19,860 bases of DNA from CAYUQT01 sp964596165 (GTDB lineage: Bacteria; Planctomycetota; Phycisphaerae; UBA1845; JAFGLZ01): positions 1 through 19,860 of the forward strand of contig CAZQTW010000092.1 of NCBI GenBank assembly GCA_964596165.1, in the 5' to 3' direction. The position numbers were made by a program, and so were the translations under genes. Shown here piece by piece: positions 1-7,703 of the stretch (within the stretch, counting starts at the first letter, position 1; every line of letters starts with the position of its first letter). Below the pieces are notes generated by a model, which did no database searches, was not told the origin of the DNA, and saw only the letters and a program-made list of their open reading frames with translations.

Positions 1-16
1 CGGGACAACCTTTCCA

Positions 17-1924
17 TCAAGATGCCAAAGCGGTATGAATAATCCGGGCTAGAGCGTCCTGAAACATCCGCATCGCGTCGGCCTCGCGCCCCTGTTCCCC
101 ATAGACGGTGCCCATGCCCAGCAATGCCGCCGTCGCCCGAGGGTCTATCTGCAGGGCCTTCTTATATGCCTCCTCTGCCTTGGCGAAGTCCTTCTTTGCC
201 ACATGAACCGACCCGATGCCGGCGAGCGCCTCCGCTTGCTCGTATCCCAACGAGGCGGCTCGGGTAAACCACTTGAGACTCTCGTCGTAGCGGCCGAGCT
301 GACGATAGATTTGCCCGGCGATGTGGCTGCCCTCCGCATCTTGCCGACTCAGTTCGAGATAGGACCGTATGACCGTCTCGGCCTGCTTCCATTGGCTCTT
401 GGCGACGAGTTCCTCCGCCTCCATGAGTTTTTCGTAGGCCGCCACCATGTCTTTGGGATCCGGGAGGGAGGCGATGGCAGTCGTGGTCCGATCACTCGTC
501 GGCCCCGGCACAACATACCCAAGGTCTTGCAGCATATGGCGCGTCTTGTCGTCCACGGGAAGGTTTCCCCTGACATCCGCCGCGACCTCCGGATCACCTC
601 CGATCATTTCTCGCAGTCTCGCAAAGAGCTCGCCGGCCGGCCCGCGTTTGGAATCATAGAGATTGTTCAACTCCGCCGGATCGGTGAGCAGATCGTAGAC
701 TTCCGGCTTGGGCGCGTATATGAACTTGAGGTCATCGCGACGAATGCCCAGCAAGGGCGCCCAATTGTGCGCCAGACGAGGGTACAGGGTCTCGATGTAC
801 ATCGGACGCGGACCGGCGGGCGGTGGCTCCAAGAGACTCATGCCATCAAGCTTGCCGGGGGCTGAGATCCCCAGCAGCGACAGCACCGTCGGAACAATGT
901 CGATGATCCCGACCTGGCGGTTCACGATTCGGTTCTGCGGAAACGGAGCAGGCGCACTCATGATCAGGGGGACGAGCTGCGTGGCATCATAGATCAGCAG
1001 CGCATGCGTCCTCTCTCCGTGTTCTCCCATACTTTCGCCGTGATCGCTCGTGAGAATCACCAATGTGCGGCTGCGAACACCCAACTCATCCACGGCCGCC
1101 AGCAGTCGCCCCACTTGTTGATCCACGTAGGCAATTTCCCCCGCATAGGGATTCGTCGCGTAGTGTTCAGACCAGGGAGCCGGCGGCGCATAGGGAAAGT
1201 GCGGATCAAAGTAGTGCACGAACAGAAAGAACTTGCTCTTCGCATGTCGCCGAAGCCACTCCACCGCGACGTCGTTGACTTGTTCGGCGCGGCGCTCAGG
1301 ATACGTGAACCGAAGGCTCTGCCTCCCGCCGGTCATGTCATCGTTATAGAAGTCAAAACCCTGATTCAGCCCAAACTTGGAATCCAGCACGAATGCTCCA
1401 ATGACTCCGCCCGTCGTGTACCCTTGTTCTTTCAGCATCGTTGCCAATGTGCCGGTCTCGGCACGAAACCGAAAGAGGCCGTTGGAACGTACACCATGAT
1501 GCGGGGGGTTCAGGCCGCTCAACATGCTCGCATGACTGGCAAGGGTGATGGGCACCGGTGAAACGGCCTGTCGGAACAACACCCCCTTCCGGGCCAATCC
1601 GTCGAAGACGGGTGTCTGAACCCGCCGTTTGCCGTAGCAGCCCACATAGTCGGCTCGCAACGTATCGACGCTGATCAAGAGGATGTTCCAGTCCTTCAAG
1701 GCTCCGCTGGCAAGCTGGATACGGTCGACCGGCGTGCCGGTAAAGACGGCCTGTCCTGGCGCGGTCTTGAACGCTCGGCCGGACCGTGTCGACCACCAGT
1801 ACGCGCCGCCCGCCACCAGCATGACGATGATCGCCACGCCGATCAGAATCGCGGCGATGCCCAAGACCCGGCTCGACACGCCCGCGTCAGGCCCTTCGGA
1901 GTTGGAGCTTGGTTTCCGTGCCAT
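17..1924 (-). CDS. Membrane-anchored sulfatase-fold hydrolase with C-terminal TPR repeats
   Basis: This is a 635-residue protein. A short basic N-terminus leads into one hydrophobic segment (about residues 19-44), so it is probably a type II membrane anchor with the rest outside the cytoplasm. Residues about 78-440 match the sulfatase branch of the alkaline phosphatase superfamily: ISVDTLRAD near residue 84-92 and TSDHGESMGEHG at 292-303 supply metal ligands, including D87 and D294-H295. Residues about 495-630 are tetratricopeptide-like helical repeats. The position that holds the formylglycine Cys/Ser in true sulfatases (C/S-x-P-S-R) reads T127-L-A-S-H, so sulfatase activity is doubtful and a phosphatase or transferase is possible. 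The ATG at 1924 is preferred because AAGAGG lies 6 nt upstream; a longer open frame to 2269 only shadows murD. It is the last gene of the pyrF-murD block, 74 nt after murD. The substrate is unknown. Confidence 0.88.
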   Translation of the reverse strand: MARKPSSNSEGPDAGVSSRVLGIAAILIGVAIIVMLVAGGAYWWSTRSGRAFKTAPGQAVFTGTPVDRIQLASGALKDWNILLISVDTLRADYVGCYGKRRVQTPVFDGLARKGVLFRQAVSPVPITLASHASMLSGLNPPHHGVRSNGLFRFRAETGTLATMLKEQGYTTGGVIGAFVLDSKFGLNQGFDFYNDDMTGGRQSLRFTYPERRAEQVNDVAVEWLRRHAKSKFFLFVHYFDPHFPYAPPAPWSEHYATNPYAGEIAYVDQQVGRLLAAVDELGVRSRTLVILTSDHGESMGEHGERTHALLIYDATQLVPLIMSAPAPFPQNRIVNRQVGIIDIVPTVLSLLGISAPGKLDGMSLLEPPPAGPRPMYIETLYPRLAHNWAPLLGIRRDDLKFIYAPKPEVYDLLTDPAELNNLYDSKRGPAGELFARLREMIGGDPEVAADVRGNLPVDDKTRHMLQDLGYVVPGPTSDRTTTAIASLPDPKDMVAAYEKLMEAEELVAKSQWKQAETVIRSYLELSRQDAEGSHIAGQIYRQLGRYDESLKWFTRAASLGYEQAEALAGIGSVHVAKKDFAKAEEAYKKALQIDPRATAALLGMGTVYGEQGREADAMRMFQDALARIIHTALAS

Positions 1925-1988
1925 GGACGACCTCTTGTCAGGGCACGCCGTCGAGGTTGATACTCGGCAGAACGAGGCTATTGCGGAC

Positions 1989-2004
1989 TCGTGAACGGTC
2001 ACGA
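1989..2004. other. Short hairpin over the murD stop codon
   Basis: TCGTGA-ACGG-TCACGA is a perfect 6-bp stem with a 4-nt loop. It spans the murD stop codon (1999-2001) and sits 65 nt upstream of the next start. There is no T-tract on either side, so a full terminator is unlikely. A translational or mRNA-stability role between murD and the downstream gene is only an inference. Confidence 0.3.
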
Positions 2005-3453
2005 ACCCCACTGCCTGATTATACGACAGAACGTATCGCCCCGTTCTTCGTAGTTCGTGAACATGTCCCAACTGGCGCAAGCCGGCGAGAGCAGGACAAC
2101 GTCGCCGGGCCTGGCGGATTGCCGCGCCAAATGGACGGCTTGCTCGAACCCGTCGGCGTCGACGACTTCCGGGGTGCCCTCGCTCCCCGATCTGTCCTTG
2201 ATGGAGGCGTGGATTTTCTTGCCCGTGCTCCCATAACAAACCGCCGCCCGGGCCCGCTGAACCACACATGCGGCCATCGCGTCGAATGTCGCCTGCTTGT
2301 CATACCCTCCAAGAAGGATTACGGCAGGCCGATCAAAGGCCTTCAGGGCCGTGATCGCCGCCTCGGGCGTCGTGCTTTTCGAATCATTGTAGTAGGCCAC
2401 GCCATCCACAGTGGCGACGTACTGAAGCCGGTGAGGCAGCCCTTGAAACGACCGAAGGGCCTTGTCCCAGGTCTCCGCAGGCAACGCAAGTGCCTGACCC
2501 ACGGCATAGGCGGCCGCGGCGTTGAGCACGTTGTGACGCCCCGGAATCTGAAGCGAGAGATCATCCCATGTCAGCCGAACCGTTTCGCCCGACCGAACGG
2601 ATCGGGTAACAACGGGCCGGCAAGCCTCGTCGACCCCGTATTGCCACACACTCGACAGTCCCCCCAGCGTTTCCACGACCGTTCGGACGGCCACGTCATC
2701 TTCCGCGCAGACAATGGCATGATCGACGGCGGGATTCTGGTACCGGAAGATGTTGGCCTTGGCCCGAACGTAGTTCTCGAATGTCCCGTGTCGGTCCAGG
2801 TGGTTCGGTCTGAGCGCGGTGAGCACGGCCACCGAGGGACTTCGCTGAAGATGGCCGAGGTCTTCCAATTGGAAACTGGATAGTTCGAGGACAACCAGGT
2901 CGTTCGACCCGATCTCCGGAAGGGCATCCAACAGGCTTCGGCCGATGTTTCCCCCCACCCATACTCTGGATCGTCGGGTAGCGGGGAGAAGACGCATGGC
3001 CGATTCCAGCACGTCGCCGATCATCGCGGTGGTCGTGCTCTTGCCGACGGACCCGGTAATCCCGATGATTCGACCGCGACAGCGCGGGAAGAACAGGTTC
3101 ATCTCGCTCGTCCACGGAATACCTCGCGAAAGGGCCGCGGCAAAGAACGAATTCCTCGACTTGTCCACCGCCGGATTGACCACAAGGAGATCGGTGTTTT
3201 TCAGCAGGGCAACGTCATGCCCGCCGAGTTGGTACTCGACGCCGAGGCCTTCCAATTGCCTGATGGAATCGGCGAGCGTGTTCGCGTTCGCTTGGTCGGT
3301 GACTGTAACCCGGGGCCGCTGCAGGCGGCGCGCCAGAGTCGGGCCGCCCCGCGCGCCGGGACNNNNNNNNNNCACCCCCACCCCCCCGCCGAACCGGCCG
3401 AGGCCCATAACCGTGACGCGCTTCTCTGAGAGCTGATCCGCGACGACGGACAT
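1999..3453 (-). CDS. murD: UDP-N-acetylmuramoyl-L-alanine--D-glutamate ligase (interrupted by an assembly gap)
   Basis: The enzyme adds D-glutamate to UDP-MurNAc-L-alanine in cytoplasmic peptidoglycan precursor synthesis, using ATP. The read-through frame is 484 residues, including 4 undetermined ones. It shows the N-terminal Rossmann motif (VMGLGRFGGG, 15-24), the Mur ligase ATP loop GITGSVGKSTT (131-141), PNHLDRHG (216-223), NDSKSTTPEAA in the central region and the C-terminal LLSPACASWDMF followed by NYEERG. The P-loop has SVGK where most MurD have TNGK. The frame crosses 10 N at 3363-3372, and residues next to the gap (about PGARGGP) are extra compared with the family. The ATG at 3453 is the only plausible start in frame; no strong Shine-Dalgarno precedes it. 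It lies 52 nt after pyrF and is probably co-transcribed with it. Confidence 0.93.
   Translation of the reverse strand: MSVVADQLSEKRVTVMGLGRFGGGVGVXXXXPGARGGPTLARRLQRPRVTVTDQANANTLADSIRQLEGLGVEYQLGGHDVALLKNTDLLVVNPAVDKSRNSFFAAALSRGIPWTSEMNLFFPRCRGRIIGITGSVGKSTTTAMIGDVLESAMRLLPATRRSRVWVGGNIGRSLLDALPEIGSNDLVVLELSSFQLEDLGHLQRSPSVAVLTALRPNHLDRHGTFENYVRAKANIFRYQNPAVDHAIVCAEDDVAVRTVVETLGGLSSVWQYGVDEACRPVVTRSVRSGETVRLTWDDLSLQIPGRHNVLNAAAAYAVGQALALPAETWDKALRSFQGLPHRLQYVATVDGVAYYNDSKSTTPEAAITALKAFDRPAVILLGGYDKQATFDAMAACVVQRARAAVCYGSTGKKIHASIKDRSGSEGTPEVVDADGFEQAVHLARQSARPGDVVLLSPACASWDMFTNYEERGDTFCRIIRQWGS
3363..3372. other. Assembly gap (10 N)
   Basis: Ten undetermined bases lie in the 5' part of murD, with long C/G runs on one side and a GC-palindrome-rich stretch on the other. 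The round number suggests a scaffolding placeholder rather than a measured length. Confidence 0.99.
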
Positions 3454-3505
3454 GTCACGTGGTACCGCGGGCGAAGAGCTTCCGTTCCCCGTGATCGCAA
3501 GCCTC

Positions 3506-4477
3506 CTAGGCGCTCACCGTCACGATCTTGGCCAGATCGGCGACGAAGTCCTTGCATGCCTGCTCAACGCACTTCTCCCACTCGGTGGGATACATCTCGA
3601 TGTACTTCATGCCCGCGACATCCTGGTCGTAGGCATAGATAATGCTGCGAGAAGCGGAGACCAAGGCGCCGGTCCCGTCGGACTTGAAGCAAGCGGCCAC
3701 ATCCTCGGGTTGTGCCCCTTGAGCGCCCCATCCGGGTACCAGGAAGAGGCAATGGGGCATCATGGCGCGAAGCTTCATCGTGGCCTCACGTCCTTTGGCG
3801 GCCACAACCGCACCCACCGAGCTGTACCCCTTCTTGCCGAGCAGCCCGTCTCCCGTCGCCCACTGCTCGACCTGATGACCGACGGCCTCGTACACCGTTC
3901 CGCCATCGGCGAGGGTAACGTCCTGAATCGCGGCGGCCGACGGATTCGTCGTGCGAACCAGCACGAAGACGCCTTTGCCTTCTTTTGATGCGATATCGAT
4001 GAACGGCTGAACGCCGTCGAGGCCCAGGTAGCCGTTGACCGTTACGGCGTCGGGGGCAACCAAGTCGTCCAAATCACTGAAATCGGGATCGCCCAGGCAC
4101 GCACGCGCGTACATCTCCGCCGTACTGCCGATGTCGCCGCGTTTTACGTCGCCGATGACCACAAGGCCGAGATTCGCCGCCTCCTCCACCAGTTCGTAGT
4201 AGGCAAAAACCCCTTCGGAATAGTACCGCTCGAAATAGGCGCTGTTGATCTTCACCGCCGGCACATAGGGAGCCACGATATGAATCGTTCGCCGGCAATA
4301 CTCCAGAATCGCATCGAGTGCGACTTCGCTATTGGACTCGTCATTCAGCTCAGGATTCTCGTTGATCTCGGCGGGCAATCGGGCATACACGGGATCAATC
4401 CCCACGCACGCCGGCACGCGTTTCTTGGATATCGCCGCCAGCAGATTGTCGGCAAAGTTCTCAGCCACTAGATTCAT
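3506..4477 (-). CDS. pyrF: Orotidine 5'-phosphate decarboxylase, long (type 2) form
   Basis: This TIM-barrel enzyme converts OMP to UMP, the last step of de novo pyrimidine synthesis, in the cytoplasm. At 323 residues it belongs to the longer bacterial OMPDC subfamily; the short form is about 230-250. Visible motifs are ACVGIDP (23-29), the substrate-binding VKINSAYFE (75-83), the catalytic D110-x-K112-R-G-D115-IGST block, VTVNGYLG (146-153), FVLVRTTNPS (171-180), LVPGWGAQG (246-254) and the phosphate-gripping SASRSI around R277. The ATG at 4477 directly abuts an AAAGG, which is too close for a normal ribosome site. A GTG three codons inside, at 4468, has that site at usual spacing and may be the true start (320 residues). 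It is the first gene of the leftward pyrF-murD block and diverges from trpG. Confidence 0.95.
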   Translation of the reverse strand: MNLVAENFADNLLAAISKKRVPACVGIDPVYARLPAEINENPELNDESNSEVALDAILEYCRRTIHIVAPYVPAVKINSAYFERYYSEGVFAYYELVEEAANLGLVVIGDVKRGDIGSTAEMYARACLGDPDFSDLDDLVAPDAVTVNGYLGLDGVQPFIDIASKEGKGVFVLVRTTNPSAAAIQDVTLADGGTVYEAVGHQVEQWATGDGLLGKKGYSSVGAVVAAKGREATMKLRAMMPHCLFLVPGWGAQGAQPEDVAACFKSDGTGALVSASRSIIYAYDQDVAGMKYIEMYPTEWEKCVEQACKDFVADLAKIVTVSA

Positions 4478-4531
4478 CCTTTCTCAGCAAGAGCGAGGCA
4501 CTCAGGCCGCGGCCCAACATGGCAAGCCTGT

Positions 4532-4560
4532 ATCGTATCGGCCATGTCGCCGGCATGCAA
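4532..4560 (-). promoter_or_regulatory. Possible sigma-70 type promoter for pyrF
   Basis: On the minus strand TTGCAT (4560-4555) is followed after 17 nt by TACGAT (4537-4532). Matches to consensus are 3/6 and 4/6 with ideal spacing. Transcription would start near 4525, leaving a leader of about 48 nt before pyrF. The match is modest and could be chance. Confidence 0.28.
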
Positions 4561-4649
4561 CCACATTTGCCACGGCAGACAACATTCATGAGCCCTGCAG
4601 GTGAACGCACGGACCCGGCATCGTGTTCGTCTGACCCTCATGGCCGCCG

Positions 4650-4678
4650 TTGACAGCCCCGTCGGTGTGGCGTAGCTT
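4650..4678 (+). promoter_or_regulatory. Candidate promoter for trpG, implying a leaderless mRNA
   Basis: A perfect TTGACA (4650-4655) is separated by exactly 17 nt from TAGCTT (4673-4678; 3/6 to TATAAT). A start site about 7 nt downstream would fall near 4685, two bases before the trpG ATG at 4687. That fits the absence of any Shine-Dalgarno sequence there. Confidence 0.42.
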
Positions 4679-4686
4679 ACCCGATC

Positions 4687-5256
4687 ATGATCGTTCTGAT
4701 CGACAACTACGACTCCTTCACGTACAACCTCGTACAGCGGATCGGTGAACTGGACCCGAGCCGGCAGATGAAGGTGTATCGAAACGACAAGGTCACGCTC
4801 GATCAGATCGAGTCGGACAGACCGGACCACATCATCATCTCGCCGGGCCCGTGCACGCCCCTGGAGGCAGGGATCAGCAACGACGTCATTCGTCACTTTG
4901 CGGGCAAGGTCCCCATCCTGGGGGTCTGTCTGGGCCATCAATGCATCGGACATTGCTGGGGCGCGAAGATCCCCCGAGCCCCTCGCCTCATGCACGGCAA
5001 GACCAGCGAAATCCATCATGACGGCAAGACCATTTTCACAGGCATGAACAACCCGTTCACGGCGACGCGATATCACTCGCTGATCGTCGATCGGGAGACG
5101 CTCAGCCGCGAGTTCGAGCATACGGCATGGACGGATCAGGACGAACTGATGGGCATCCGGCACAGGACGATGCCCATCGAGGGCGTCCAGTTTCACCCGG
5201 AGAGTTTCCTGACGGTCGAGGGGCCCAAGCTGCTGGCCAATTTCCTCAGGTTGTAG
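4687..5256 (+). CDS. trpG: Anthranilate/aminodeoxychorismate synthase glutamine amidotransferase subunit
   Basis: This is a class I glutamine amidotransferase of 189 residues, the usual size. It releases ammonia from glutamine for a chorismate-using partner, either TrpE (tryptophan) or PabB (folate). Seen directly: the N-terminal IDNYDSFTYNL (5-15), SPGPCTP (52-58), the nucleophile elbow GVCLGHQ with C81, RYHSL (128-132), and the catalytic QFHPES with H170 and E172. No trpE or pabB lies in the window, so TrpG versus PabA cannot be decided; many bacteria use one subunit for both. No ribosome-binding site precedes the ATG, and the candidate promoter just upstream would give a nearly leaderless transcript. 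The next gene starts 48 nt after the stop. Confidence 0.93.
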   Translation: MIVLIDNYDSFTYNLVQRIGELDPSRQMKVYRNDKVTLDQIESDRPDHIIISPGPCTPLEAGISNDVIRHFAGKVPILGVCLGHQCIGHCWGAKIPRAPRLMHGKTSEIHHDGKTIFTGMNNPFTATRYHSLIVDRETLSREFEHTAWTDQDELMGIRHRTMPIEGVQFHPESFLTVEGPKLLANFLRL

Positions 5257-5304
5257 CGGCCGGAAACGTTGCCTGTCCGAACCGGTATGCGGGGGTTCGC
5301 CACA

Positions 5305-5931
5305 ATGCCCACGGACTACCAGCGAAGGTTTGCCCAATGCGGCGTCGGTGTTCAAATCGCCGACGACGTATTCATCGAACACCCGGAGGTCATGGAAGTC
5401 GGTGACCGCGTCATCTTCATGAAGGGCGTGTACATCATGGGACGCCCCAAACGGTTCGTCGTCGGAACCGACGTCACATTCTACCCGTATGTCTTCTTTC
5501 AGGGTTCACCCGGCCGAGTGACCGTCGGCAGTGACGTCCAATTCTTCCCCCACTGCTACGTCAGCGGCGGCGACTGGGAAAGCTGTTTCGTCGACGTGGG
5601 CGATCACACCCATTTTGCGCCCGGGTGCGTGCTCTATGGTTGGGGAGGGCTCACGGTCGGTAACTACTGTGCGGTCGCGGCCGGTTGCATGCTGTCCACG
5701 GTCAGCCAGTTCACGGACAAGACCGAACAACCGATGGTGACCTACGGGGAGAACGCCGCGCCGGTCACGCTGGAGGATGATGTCTATCTCGGTGCGCACG
5801 TAGTCATCAACCAGGGTGTGACGGTCCGACGCGGATGCGTGGTCGGCGCGAATGGGGTGGTGCTGGAGGATACCGAGGAGTACGGGTTCTATGTCGGAGC
5901 GCCCGCCCGCCTCAAATGCAAACGGAGGTAA
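5305..5931 (+). CDS. Left-handed beta-helix (hexapeptide repeat) acyltransferase
   Basis: This is a 208-residue protein made of imperfect hexapeptide repeats such as VGDRVI, VGTDVT, VGSDVQ, VGDHTH, VGNYCA and VGANGV, typical of trimeric left-handed beta-helix acetyl- or acyltransferases. The C-terminal coil (DVYLGAHVVINQGVTV, then VVGANGVV and FYVGAPARL) resembles the maltose/galactoside O-acetyltransferase and WbbJ group, which acylate sugars of cell-surface polymers using acetyl-CoA. The actual acceptor cannot be told. Starts at TTG 5269 and ATG 5287 are also in frame; ATG 5305 is chosen because GGGGG lies 9 nt upstream and the repeat fold begins soon after. It sits between trpG and the ceramidase-like gene, and the next gene's ribosome site overlaps its stop codon. 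Confidence 0.85.
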   Translation: MPTDYQRRFAQCGVGVQIADDVFIEHPEVMEVGDRVIFMKGVYIMGRPKRFVVGTDVTFYPYVFFQGSPGRVTVGSDVQFFPHCYVSGGDWESCFVDVGDHTHFAPGCVLYGWGGLTVGNYCAVAAGCMLSTVSQFTDKTEQPMVTYGENAAPVTLEDDVYLGAHVVINQGVTVRRGCVVGANGVVLEDTEEYGFYVGAPARLKCKRR

Positions 5932-5935
5932 CCCA

Positions 5936-7672
5936 ATGCATCCCCCAACTCATCGCCGCGTCTTTTCGGCCGCAGCATGCGTGTCGGTTGTCGCAATGGC
6001 CGCACCCCGGCTTCACGGCCAGGTCATCGGCCGCAACTACCCGACCAGCATGCCGCCGCCCCCTGTGACGTGGAAAGGATTGGTCCCCGGCAAGGACATC
6101 CTCGATGAGGCCGCCGTTGCCCGAATCGGGAAGGCCGAAGAACCGCTCGACTGGTACAGCGCGATCAAGTACGAGTTCAAAGTCCCCAACCGTCCGGACA
6201 TCACCGACAACGTCCTGACGCGCCACAACAAGATGGTCGGCACGATCGAAGCCGTCACGCCAATTGAAGGATGTGAGACCGTGGACGGTGTTCGGTCCAA
6301 GTTGGGTGAACCGGAACACACGATCATCCTGAGCAAACAGCAAATCCTTGACTACGCCGGCAGAGGATTCCGCTTCATCGCCAACAACGAAGACGGAAGG
6401 ATCGTCGGCACGGCCACGTTCCCGCCACGCCGGCGCGTGCCGGAAGGCGAGATCAAGATCCTCGACCTGTCGAAGCAGCGGCAAGGCCCCCTTCCAACCG
6501 CTGAGCAGTCCAAGCCGTGGGAGGGTCTCAGAGTCGGCTTCGCAACCGCCTCGTTCGGCCTTGACGATACGATGATCCGGGGCTTGATGAAAGACGATCA
6601 GAACAGGAGGCCCCACGATGACCTCCAAGCCCGTTGCTGCTACATCAGCTACGGCGGACAGTCCGTCGCCCTTGTCGGCGCGGATTTGTACGGCATGCTT
6701 CGGATCAATTTCCTGCCGGTGTTCAAGAGACTGGCCGCCGAGGGGCATTCAAACATCGTGATCGGCATGAGCCACTCACACGCCGCGCCCGACACGATCT
6801 TCACCTACGGCCTGCTGCCCAATGCCTACCTCCGCGCCGTCCAAGAGGCCTTGTTCACGTGTGTTGTCGGCGCGGCGAAGGCTGCCCAACCTGCCTCGCA
6901 AGTGAAGTTCGTGTCTGTGGAGTTGCCGCTCGACGGGGCGCGGGTAGCGGGCATCAGCCGGAACGTCCGGAACCCGGGGCTGGTCCCACCTCAGCTCGCC
7001 GTCGTCACGTTCCACGATGCGAACGGTACGAATCTCGGAACGATCATCAACTATGCGTGCCACGCCGAGGTGCTTGACGGAGAAAAGCACGGGTTGTTCA
7101 GCTCGGACTTCGTCGGCCCGTTGCGTGATTACGTCGACAAGGCCTTGGGGGGAACCAGCGTGTTCCTCAATGCGGCGCTGGGCGGAATGGTCACGGGCGA
7201 TACACCGGGCCGGCGCCCGGCGGACATCAAACTCCTGGGCGACAGACTTGGTGCGCTGGTCGTGGAATACTCCAAGAAGGCCCAGCCAACGCCGGAACGG
7301 TGCTTGCGATTCGTCAAACGCCCAATCGAAGTCCCGCCTACCAACCCCAAGTTCAGAGCAATGGCCGCTTCGCAGGCCAAGCACCTCGTCGAGGGTCGTA
7401 TCCCCTCCGAACTCAATTACGTACGAGTCGGCTCGGCAGAGTTTATCACGATCCCGGGTGAACTGTTCCCGGAAATCGGCTTTGAGATTCAGGCTCGCAT
7501 GACGGGCTATCCGCGGATGATCGTGTGCCTGGCCAATGAGGAACTGGGCTACATCCTTCCCGGCTATGATTTCAACGAGAAAAGCTACGAGGAATCGATG
7601 TCCGTCAGCCCGGCGATTGGGCCGATGATCCAGATGGCCGCATGGGAACTGGCGGCTCAAGGGGCAAAGTAG
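5936..7672 (+). CDS. Secreted neutral/alkaline ceramidase-family protein with extra N-terminal domain
   Basis: This 578-residue protein probably has a signal peptide in residues 1-29 (basic start, hydrophobic AAACVSVVAMAA, cleavage near HGQ). Residues about 197-575 resemble the neutral/alkaline non-lysosomal ceramidase N-terminal catalytic domain: GLRVGFATASFG, then MSHSHAAPDT (278-287, the family's zinc-site S-H-T/S-H-x-x-P-D), NYACHAEVL (372-380, another zinc His) and a late NEELGYILPGYDF. Known members hydrolyse ceramide-type N-acyl bonds with zinc; planctomycetes carry many divergent copies whose substrates are unproven. Residues about 30-190 form a separate domain I do not recognise, with a KLGEPEH segment. 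ATG 5936 is firm: GGAGG at 5924-5928 overlaps the upstream stop, 7 nt before the ATG. The two genes are therefore probably translationally linked. Confidence 0.82.
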   Translation: MHPPTHRRVFSAAACVSVVAMAAPRLHGQVIGRNYPTSMPPPPVTWKGLVPGKDILDEAAVARIGKAEEPLDWYSAIKYEFKVPNRPDITDNVLTRHNKMVGTIEAVTPIEGCETVDGVRSKLGEPEHTIILSKQQILDYAGRGFRFIANNEDGRIVGTATFPPRRRVPEGEIKILDLSKQRQGPLPTAEQSKPWEGLRVGFATASFGLDDTMIRGLMKDDQNRRPHDDLQARCCYISYGGQSVALVGADLYGMLRINFLPVFKRLAAEGHSNIVIGMSHSHAAPDTIFTYGLLPNAYLRAVQEALFTCVVGAAKAAQPASQVKFVSVELPLDGARVAGISRNVRNPGLVPPQLAVVTFHDANGTNLGTIINYACHAEVLDGEKHGLFSSDFVGPLRDYVDKALGGTSVFLNAALGGMVTGDTPGRRPADIKLLGDRLGALVVEYSKKAQPTPERCLRFVKRPIEVPPTNPKFRAMAASQAKHLVEGRIPSELNYVRVGSAEFITIPGELFPEIGFEIQARMTGYPRMIVCLANEELGYILPGYDFNEKSYEESMSVSPAIGPMIQMAAWELAAQGAK

Positions 7673-7703
7673 TCCGTCAGACACCGGACGGCGAGGCCCT
7701 TTC

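Noticed and set aside
1909..2883. 324-residue plus-strand open frame
   Set aside because: It is antisense to murD, whose motifs are unmistakable on the minus strand.
4474..5382. 302-residue minus-strand open frame over trpG
   Set aside because: trpG on the plus strand has a complete catalytic triad and the usual length; the antisense frame has no recognisable content.
7674..7691. Possible terminator after the ceramidase-like gene (CCGTC and GACGG arms)
   Set aside because: The stem is only 5 bp with an 8-nt loop and no T-tract follows.
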